DNA of 11,398 nt. Source: Phoronis pallida. Lineage: Eukaryota > Phoronida > Phoronidae. The notes beneath the pieces were generated by a model. That model worked only from the letters and a program-made list of their open reading frames with translations. It did no database searches and was not told where the DNA came from. The translations under genes were made by a program, and so were the position numbers. Of the stretch, positions 9,501-11,398 are shown one piece after another. Every line of letters begins with the position of its first letter. Position 1 is the stretch's first letter. The stretch is taken from NCBI GenBank assembly GCA_028565715.1, contig JAOXYC010208239.1, positions 1 through 11,398 on the forward strand, in the 5' to 3' direction.

Positions 9501-11102
9501 TAAAGTGCTGGATTTTATCCGATTTTAATTCATCTTATTTTAATTAGATTTTCACCAAACAAAATGAACATTGTACAACTGCCCCTATAAGCGCCCCCCT
9601 AGCTGTTTTCAGATTTTGTTGGAATAAGCGCCCCCCTTGCAACTCAAATTATCACCAACTTATCTTGTTTTCCTCACCCAAAACCTTACATCAAACGTAT
9701 TTTTTGTAACAAACAAGTATTTTGAATAAAATTAAGCATGTTTCTTGGGTGTTTTTATTTCATTTCCAAGTCTAAATCCCTTTTTGAAAATGAAAACTTA
9801 TATTGTTCGCTTAAATGCGTGAATCCTGAAAATGTCCTTTAAATAAGCGCCCCCTTCCCCATTTCCGAATTTTCCAAGGGCCCTGGGCGCTTATTAGGGA
9901 GAATACGATATTTTCTTGATCTTGTCTGAGATTTCTGCAGACTGTTTTGGCCCATAATGGAACTTTAAATGGTTTCTTATTGTGCAAATTTCCAAATGAG
10001 CGCCTTACTTTCAAAGACATCCAATATTTCAAAGATTGGTTTCTCATACCTTCAATAAACAAGCCAGCAACACATTTCTTCCCTCTAGCAACAACGGTGA
10101 TTTCTGACTCATCATCTTCAGTCAAACCGGTTAGAACCAGTTTATGAGTGGCTCCATCATCAATGACCTTGACCTTGTCTGATGTTTTGATAGGTTTGCC
10201 ATCCCTCAGCCATTGGACAGGGATGTCAGGTGTTGATAGTTCACACTCAAACGTTGCTTTGCCTGGGATTTCGGTGACCTCTGTATCTTTGATGGGTTGG
10301 ACAAAGTCAAACTTCTCTTCTGCAACAATGAGGAACAAATTTTGAAAAATTCAGGAATGAGGAACAACGTTTTTCATTTGATAATCATAAATCTCATTCT
10401 CAAATATTTACGATTAAAATCAGTATAGCCGTTACCGGATGCATAATAAAATAGATAAAGACGAAGTTAATGACCAGATCCGGTATAAAAGATGTATATA
10501 TTTGCAGAATAAAAACCCATACAGTTTCGCCTCAACGCTTGGTCACTGGGTAATGACAAGTACAAACAGGAATGAAGAGCACAGGGCTAGATTACATTTT
10601 ATACCGGATCTCGTCATTAACTTCGTTTTTATCAAATATTTACAAACTCTCACCTTGTATTACCCTTTTGAACAAAGCCTTTCAGTTACCATGTAAAAAG
10701 TAAAAGGAATTAGTGAACTTCAGTAATATTTGGGAAGAGGTATTTTAGTTGATTTCAAATGAATGCAACTTTGAAACTGCAAAACAATTTAGACATTTTG
10801 ATATTTTGCAGTCCTCGAAAACTAATTAAAAAACCTACCCTCAACAAAAATTGCTGCCGAGCATTTCTTATCCTCCAGTTTGATAGTATATTCAGCCTCG
10901 TCCTCCATTTCAACTTTCTTCACCTTCAGAGAGTGGATGACACCAGTAGATGTCAAAGTATACTTGTCACCAGCAAAGATGGGTTTATCGTCTTTGTACC
11001 ATTTTGGTTTCATGTCGGGTTTGTTAACCTCGCATTCCAAGGTAGCGTCTTTGAGTTCAGTGACATCAACGTCAATCAGTGGTTTGACAAATTCAAGAGG
11101 TA
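437..11102 (-). CDS. Titin/twitchin-like giant muscle protein gene, internal part (18 exons, 17 domains)
   Basis: This is the overall gene model; it starts and ends outside the window. Joining the 18 exons gives one continuous frame of about 1581 codons with no internal stop. Each joint is a GT/AG intron and each split codon is restored to a sensible residue, usually V, D, E, N, A or T from a G- or A-ended exon. Fn3 domains show the W..P..DGGS..I..Y..E core, the RW motif and the YEFRV.AEN..G end typical of sarcomeric Fn3 modules. Ig domains show the I-set W and D.(G/S).Y pattern. Known relatives (titin, twitchin, projectin) run along thick filaments as elastic or scaffolding proteins and bind myosin; that role here is inferred from family. 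With no kinase, PEVK or terminal region present, titin-like and twitchin-like cannot be told apart. Family call is firm; orthology is not. Confidence 0.93.
552..859 (-). other. Intron between exons 17 and 18
   Basis: This 308-base AT-rich intron has T- and A-runs near 641-655. A donor-like GTGAGC occurs on the minus strand at about 733-738, but no domain-sized in-frame exon precedes it. Nothing else recognisable. Confidence 0.7.
860..1162 (-). CDS. Exon 17: Fn3 domain D16
   Basis: An exon of 303 bases (101 codons), acceptor TTCCAG-like (CTTCCAGAT context), donor GTATGT. It encodes NKPDKPGVPQATDITNTTAK, LTW (Trp 23) TPPASDGGSEIFNYVIEYKM, FRWVQANKDNVPETEYTITG, DYSFRVAAENKAGVGEAAE and the linker LIKIKEPI. 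It is the partner of D6, including IFNYVIEYK and KIKEPI. The joint into the final partial Ig is KEPI-VGTKPEI, parallel to KEPI-VGNPPKI in the first copy. Confidence 0.93.
1163..1674 (-). other. Intron between exons 16 and 17, with less AT-rich insert
   Basis: This 512-base intron is much longer than the neighbouring 146- and 194-base introns. Roughly 1470-1640 is less AT-rich and more complex than the other introns, with no Ig or Fn3 similarity in any frame, and is listed separately as a possible insertion. Confidence 0.7.
1470..1640. repeat. Possible inserted repeat fragment
   Basis: The block includes CACCCTAGGGCCCTCC, GGAGGAGGTCTGTCACAAG, CATGGGACGCAACTCAACAT and CGATCGGCGCCAGTGG. Its base composition differs sharply from the AT-rich intron around it and it encodes no muscle domain. 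The texture is reminiscent of a decayed transposon or SINE fragment, but I cannot name the family and see no clear ends. Inference only. Confidence 0.3.
1675..1977 (-). CDS. Exon 16: Fn3 domain D15
   Basis: An exon of 303 bases (101 codons), acceptor CTAG, donor GTGAGT. The domain reads VAPGPPSQPVVSDIFSTSAQ, LTW (Trp 23) QPPQNDGGSPVIGYSVERCT, NRWIRVNKETVRDTNMKVSD, NEYQFRVSAENKAGFGSPSE and the linker FVAKDPW. The last base (A) plus AT of the next exon encodes Asn. It is the partner of D5 (TWQPP..DGG, DTNMK, AKDPW/AKNPW). The donor was chosen as CCATGGA|GTGAGT; it keeps phase 1 and the PWN linker. Confidence 0.93.
2124..2420 (-). CDS. Exon 15: Fn3 domain D14
   Basis: An exon of 297 bases (99 codons), acceptor TTTCAG, donor GTATGT. 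It starts DKPEPPRDLEVTDVSEST, with LQW (Trp 23) KEPSDNGGSDVTNYIIERRE, TSRRMWQMASTT, VTGLTEGMQYMFQVSAENKY and the linker AATPKSKY. It is the closest pair in the window with D4: KEP.DNGGSD, SRR.WQ, LTEG, FQVSA and NKYG..EP coincide. The intron that follows is the shortest seen (146 bases). Confidence 0.94.
2615..2902 (-). CDS. Exon 14: Ig domain D13
   Basis: An exon of 288 bases (96 codons), acceptor TTTCAG preceding TTGCTCCC, donor GTAAGC. It reads VAPKIYLDEKYEDTVTLKAG, FEIPFIGNPTPTVTW (Trp 39), KKRMKEDTITGMSSLSL and RKDSGDYKILIENANGK (Tyr 76), ending KVVVL. Neither disulphide Cys is present. It matches D3 segment by segment at the same spacing. The joint to D14 (G|AC) gives Asp. Confidence 0.92.
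2903..3413 (-). other. Intron between exons 13 and 14
   Basis: This 511-base intron is mostly the TA-flanked element at 3119-3406. Without it the intron would be about 220 bases, like its neighbours. The remaining part, next to exon 14, is AT-rich and featureless. A 128-codon plus-strand frame crosses the element and is not credible as a gene. Confidence 0.7.
3119..3406. mobile_element. TA-flanked inverted-repeat element (Tc1/mariner-type MITE candidate)
   Basis: The left end CAGTATTTCCTCGCCATTTT continues to GGGACAC; the right end, read on the minus strand, is CCGTATTTTCACACCATTTT continuing to GGGACAC. The termini are therefore about 27-base imperfect inverted repeats. Both ends are flanked by TA (3117-3118 and 3407-3408), the target duplication expected of Tc1/mariner/pogo elements. 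The interior (288 bases overall) holds no transposase, only repeats of GAAATTGGG. It makes up more than half of the 511-base intron between exons 13 and 14. Confidence 0.6.
3414..3531 (-). CDS. Exon 13: C-terminal half of Ig domain D12
   Basis: An exon of 118 bases, entering in phase 0 with GCT (Ala) and leaving in phase 1; acceptor TTTCAG, donor GTATGT. It encodes residues 52-90: ASCEGKVHKLVINEVNSEDE, GDYTIQVKNKDCKAALSVQ. HKLV and the G-strand Cys 83 coincide with D2. The two exons total 270 bases, exactly the single D2 exon. The donor lies four bases from the TA flank of a transposon-like element at 3119-3406. Confidence 0.9.
3719..3870 (-). CDS. Exon 12: N-terminal half of Ig domain D12
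   Basis: An exon of 152 bases, entering in phase 1 (G|AA, Glu) and leaving in phase 0 after a Gln codon (NGKYQ); acceptor ATTACAG, donor GTATGT. It encodes residues 1-51: ETIVEFTTPLKDVKVTNIP, FECEV (Cys 26) and AQWLKNGRLLKTNGKYQ (Trp 37). It aligns without gaps to the first half of D2. This exon's phase 0 end is one of only two deviations from the phase-1 rule in the window. Confidence 0.9.
4090..4353 (-). CDS. Exon 11: Ig domain D11 (start of second super-repeat)
   Basis: An exon of 264 bases (88 codons), acceptor TTTCAG, donor GTTAGA. The restored start is VPVKFTKQLTDISC. B-strand Cys 24 (LECEINK), Trp 35 (KPKWTKNNKP) and LTDEASYCVQF at 66-76 mark the Ig fold. The Cys after Tyr 72 falls at 73, one place before the canonical Y-x-C position, and position 81, Cys in D1, is Ser here. 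Same length and same start (x-P-[LV]-x-F) as D1 support its role as the first unit of a repeated block. Confidence 0.91.
4354..4660 (-). other. Intron between exons 10 and 11
   Basis: This 307-base intron is AT-rich and contains the 51-bp tandem duplication at 4533-4633 near its 5' end in transcript sense. Nothing else recognisable. Confidence 0.7.
4533..4633. repeat. 51-bp tandem duplication (two copies)
   Basis: Copies begin at 4533 and 4584, each with AAATGTATCAACT, TTCTGAAAATTCCCTATT and TTTATGAATCCGT in order. They differ by a few substitutions and a short indel (TTTTTAG versus TTACG). It is intronic and not coding. It looks like a local slip or unequal-exchange duplication, since no transposon ends are visible. 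Confidence 0.8.
4661..4963 (-). CDS. Exon 10: Fn3 domain D10
   Basis: An exon of 303 bases (101 codons), acceptor CAACAG, donor GTGAGC. The domain reads DEPSAPRDLEVKDTTKSHVK, LQW (Trp 23) KTPKTDGGSPVMTYIIEKRQ, TRWSRINKEKVLDTEYTVTD, and NDYEFQVRAENTAGPSKPSN, ending VTVQDPV. It is the tenth and last domain of the first super-repeat; the next exon (D11) restarts the pattern at the D1-type Ig. A 51-bp tandem duplication lies 27 bases beyond its donor-side end. Confidence 0.92.
5190..5492 (-). CDS. Exon 9: Fn3 domain D9
   Basis: An exon of 303 bases (101 codons), acceptor TTATAG, donor GTAAGA. It begins DKPTPPQNLEVAATSKTEIS, with VAW (Trp 23) QPPVEDGGSEITSYVIEKRD, STWSAAG, TRPNIHTYEVSKLTEG, TEYFIRVFAENEVGASEP and the linker VVAKNPF. 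The frame is fully open from acceptor to donor. There is no Met inside, so a Met-based ORF search would miss it. The joint to D10 (G|AT) gives Asp: NPF-DEPSAPRDLE. Confidence 0.92.
5792..6076 (-). CDS. Exon 8: Ig domain D8
   Basis: An exon of 285 bases (95 codons), acceptor TTTCAG, donor GTTAGT. It opens TPPKIEVESKQKPGAVKAGT. The core is YQVSVSGTPAPEISWFIDGK (Trp 38), MKNVSRDNVGMYEVVAENAVG (Tyr 75) and FELIVK. Neither B- nor F-strand Cys is present. It sits directly after Ig D7 and before Fn3 pair D9-D10; its partner copy, expected after D17, would lie beyond the left edge. The three-domain block D8-D10 is seen only once here. Confidence 0.91.
6369..6656 (-). CDS. Exon 7: Ig domain D7 (unsplit copy, canonical Cys pair)
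   Basis: An exon of 288 bases (96 codons), acceptor TTGTAG, donor GTAAGT. It reads VGNPPKILAPLEDVTAVAPK, Cys 26 (LMCDLDLGKPTAEIRW), Trp 39, FKDAKELYSSKKYEMSYKDE and F-strand SKYTC with Cys 78, ending LTVQ. It is the only complete Ig here with both disulphide Cys at the textbook B- and F-strand positions. Its partner D17 matches up to the Trp (GKP.AEI.W) and is then interrupted by an intron that D7 lacks. The 3' joint (A|CA) gives Thr and leads to D8. Confidence 0.93.
6954..7256 (-). CDS. Exon 6: Fn3 domain D6
   Basis: An exon of 303 bases (101 codons), acceptor TTCCAG, donor GTATTG, a weaker donor than its neighbours. The start EKPGKPGKPEHSNLTNTS is followed by LTWTAPKDDGGSPIFNYVIE (Trp 23), FRWTKANEDDV, TDYEFRVSAQNKAGVGEP and the linker KPVKIKEPI. 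Its partner is D16, sharing TNT, IFNYVIEYK, NKAGVGE and KIKEPI. It is the last Fn3 before Ig D7; the restored junction is KEPI-VGNPPKI. Confidence 0.93.
7542..7844 (-). CDS. Exon 5: Fn3 domain D5
   Basis: An exon of 303 bases (101 codons), acceptor TTATAG, donor GTATGT. It reads PPGTPNAPIISDITSSSA, then TW (Trp 23) QPPTEDGGTAITGYIIEK, GRWVRVNRALLLDTNMKMTDL and YEFRVTAENKVGPGKPSE, and ends with the linker FTAKNPW. It is the partner of D15, which shares the DTNMK motif, SDI near the start and the AK(N/D)PW linker. As the middle member of the Fn3 triplet it has the extra two residues that the 99-codon first members lack. Confidence 0.93.
7845..8338 (-). other. Intron between exons 4 and 5
   Basis: This 494-base intron is dominated by a long hairpin at 7986-8123. 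The flanks are AT-rich with no coding similarity. Confidence 0.7.
7986..8123. repeat. Long near-perfect inverted repeat (hairpin)
   Basis: The inner arms at 8007-8046 and 8060-8099 are 40 bases each and complementary with a single mismatch (A versus G inside GTTCTTA(T/C)GTTCGC), around a 13-base loop. The match continues outward through GGAATTAATTT / AAATTAATTCC with a small indel, giving arms of about 61-64 bases. Such a palindrome could be a fold-back MITE; in the pre-mRNA it would form a stable stem in the intron between D4 and D5. No coding capacity. Confidence 0.85.
8339..8635 (-). CDS. Exon 4: Fn3 domain D4
   Basis: An exon of 297 bases (99 codons), acceptor TTACAG, donor GTAAGT. It begins DKPEAPQDLE, has the Fn3 Trp at 23 (SLKWKEPTDNGGSDIT), EKREASRRTWQ in the C' region and LTEGAKYFFQVSAQNKYG at the F strand, ending EATIPKSPY. 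It is the first Fn3 of a triplet and the partner of D14, with about 63 of 99 residues identical by eye, the best-conserved pair I counted. The last base (A) joins AT of the next exon to give Asn. Confidence 0.93.
8636..9036 (-). other. Intron between exons 3 and 4
   Basis: This 401-base intron includes a less AT-rich patch at about 8695-8755 (GAAGTCGTCCCTTCGAAAGC and two nearby AAGCTT-type sites) without recognisable coding or repeat ends. Otherwise AT-rich and featureless. Confidence 0.65.
9037..9324 (-). CDS. Exon 3: Ig domain D3
   Basis: An exon of 288 bases (96 codons), acceptor ATGCAG, donor GTAAGT. The domain starts APPQLTVDDKYK and carries the A-band style Ig core FEIPFTGNPMPEVTW (Trp 39), KRMKEETIRGMTSLSI and RKDSGDYVL (Tyr 76). 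Both disulphide Cys positions are replaced, by Ile at about 27 and Leu at about 78, as is common in intracellular muscle Igs. It is paired with D13, sharing VFEIPF, KRMKE and RKDSGDY at the same spacing and the same length. It leads into the Fn3 triplet D4-D6. Confidence 0.92.
9325..10049 (-). other. Intron between exons 2 and 3 (longest in the window)
   Basis: This 725-base intron carries the GCGCCCCC repeat cluster from 9587 to 9910. Its length excess over neighbouring introns is about the size of that block. No exon-like frame with Ig or Fn3 character is present. Confidence 0.7.
9587..9910. repeat. Cluster of ATAAGCGCCCCCC motifs with one inverted copy
   Basis: Direct copies of (A)ATAAGCGCCCCC lie at 9587-9600, 9623-9636 and 9842-9855, and an inverted GGGCGCTTATT at 9885-9895, followed by AGGGAGAATACGATA. 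On the minus strand that end reads TATCGTATTCTCCCTAATAAG, resembling the GTATTT(C/T)C terminus of the element at 3119-3406. This suggests a decayed DNA-transposon family with sub-terminal repeats. The left boundary is not clear. Confidence 0.5.
10050..10319 (-). CDS. Exon 2: Ig domain D2 (unsplit copy)
   Basis: An exon of 270 bases (90 codons), phase 1 to phase 1; acceptor GTTGCAG, donor GTATGA. The domain opens EEKFDFVQPIKDTEVTEIPG. Cys 26 (FECEL) and Trp 37 (VQWLRDGKPI) mark the B and C strands. The F strand reads SEITV rather than Y-x-C, and Cys 83 lies in the G strand (KKCVAG). By eye about 35 of 90 residues match D12, which is encoded by two exons of the same combined length. The restored junction with D1 reads VE-EEKF, and with D3 FIE-APPQ. 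The sequence AATGAGGAACAA beside the acceptor recurs 29 bases further into the intron (10327 and 10356). Confidence 0.9.
10320..10838 (-). other. Intron between exons 1 and 2
   Basis: This 519-base intron contains the fold-back repeat at 10454-10633. An 85-codon plus-strand frame (10439-10696) lies almost entirely inside that repeat and has no domain signature. Confidence 0.7.
10454..10633. repeat. Fold-back inverted repeat, MITE-like
   Basis: The left arm 10454-10496 and right arm 10593-10633 are reverse complements over about 41-43 bases with a few mismatches, sharing ACGAAGTTAATGA and AGATCCGGTATAAAA. The loop is 96 bases and less AT-rich. A 12-base direct repeat TCAAATATTTAC flanks the region at 10400-10411 and 10632-10643; the left copy is 42 bases outside the arm, so it may be chance or an older insertion footprint. 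Confidence 0.7.
10839..11102 (-). CDS. Exon 1 of window: Ig domain D1
   Basis: An exon of 264 bases (88 codons), phase 1 at both ends, with acceptor TTTCAG and donor GTAGGT. The first codon is split (x|TA, probably Val). The Ig signature is B-strand Cys at about residue 24 (LECEV), C-strand Trp at 35 (PKWYKDDKPI) and F-strand EDEAEYTI around 67-74. The usual F-strand Cys is absent; a Cys sits at 81 in the G strand (KKCSAA) instead. It is the super-repeat partner of D11, with the same length and shared CEVNK/CEINK and KPKW segments. The type resembles the short I-set Igs of obscurin, MyBP-C and titin. No exon is visible upstream of it in the window. Confidence 0.9.
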
Positions 11103-11398
11103 CTGAAATTTCATAGAAACATTGCCCATTGAATTTGTATTGGCATGTATAAGAAATTAAATTGATTCAGGAACTTGCAAGCTCCCATTTGTATGAACTA
11201 AAATCGCCAAAGGAAAGAAGTAACAAAACAACTGTCAATACTGCTGCTCTAATACACATAACAGATTTTAACAAAGAATTGAAATATTCAAAACTGAACA
11301 ATGTTAAAGTACTGTCCTACTAATACAAGGCAATTCGACTGAGTCTTCATTTCTGGACAACTTTTAAAAACCTATGGTGCCAATATGACTGTTCCAAC
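11103..11398 (-). other. Intron upstream of exon 1 (incomplete)
   Basis: AT-rich sequence ending in the acceptor TTTCAG before D1. No exon of the preceding domain is visible up to the window end, so this intron is at least 296 bases long. Confidence 0.65.

Noticed and set aside
10439-10696. 85-codon plus-strand open frame
   Set aside because: Coincides with the fold-back repeat 10454-10633; explained by the repeat, with no protein family resemblance.
10759-11106. Plus-strand frames opposite exon 1 (and similar ones opposite exons 2, 4, 7, 10, 11 and 15)
   Set aside because: They are antisense shadows of well-supported Ig and Fn3 exons, whose minus-strand frames have domain motifs and matching splice sites.
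1-11398. Bacterial operon, CRISPR, toxin or viral system
   Set aside because: No spaced direct-repeat array, no ribosome-binding-site-led gene strings, no viral or toxin protein motifs; the coding content is a spliced animal muscle gene.

Overview
The window is metazoan genomic DNA. Every convincing coding segment lies on the minus strand and belongs to one split gene: an internal stretch of a giant titin/twitchin/projectin-like muscle protein built from immunoglobulin (Ig, I-set) and fibronectin type III (Fn3) domains. The evidence is a chain of 18 exons with GT donors and AG acceptors, separated by AT-rich introns of 146 to 725 bases. Most exons encode exactly one domain and have phase-1 boundaries on both sides. 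The start codon, kinase domain and stop codon are all outside the window. The species cannot be named. The small introns, one-exon-per-domain layout and intronic miniature transposons suit an invertebrate such as a mollusc, cnidarian or invertebrate deuterostome, but this is inference.

In transcription order (high to low coordinates) the domains are: D1 Ig (10839-11102), D2 Ig (10050-10319), D3 Ig (9037-9324), D4 Fn3 (8339-8635), D5 Fn3 (7542-7844), D6 Fn3 (6954-7256), D7 Ig (6369-6656), D8 Ig (5792-6076), D9 Fn3 (5190-5492), D10 Fn3 (4661-4963), D11 Ig (4090-4353), D12 Ig in two exons (3719-3870 and 3414-3531), D13 Ig (2615-2902), D14 Fn3 (2124-2420), D15 Fn3 (1675-1977), D16 Fn3 (860-1162), D17 Ig, N-terminal half only (437-551). 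Together they hold 4744 coding bases, about 1581 codons.

The main structural result is a super-repeat. D11-D17 repeat D1-D7 in order, with identical coding lengths for the six complete pairs (88, 90, 96, 99, 101 and 101 codons). The period is ten domains: Ig-Ig-Ig-Fn-Fn-Fn-Ig-Ig-Fn-Fn. Two introns break this symmetry: one splits D12 but not its partner D2, and one splits D17 but not its partner D7.

The introns carry small repeats: a TA-flanked inverted-repeat element (3119-3406) ending four bases from a splice donor, a long near-perfect hairpin (7986-8123), a fold-back repeat (10454-10633), a 51-bp tandem duplication (4533-4633), a family of GCGCCCCC-bearing repeats (9587-9910), a terminal-inverted-repeat hairpin at the left edge (1-59), and a less AT-rich block of unclear origin (about 1470-1640). 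I see no CRISPR array, operon, RNA gene or bacterial feature.
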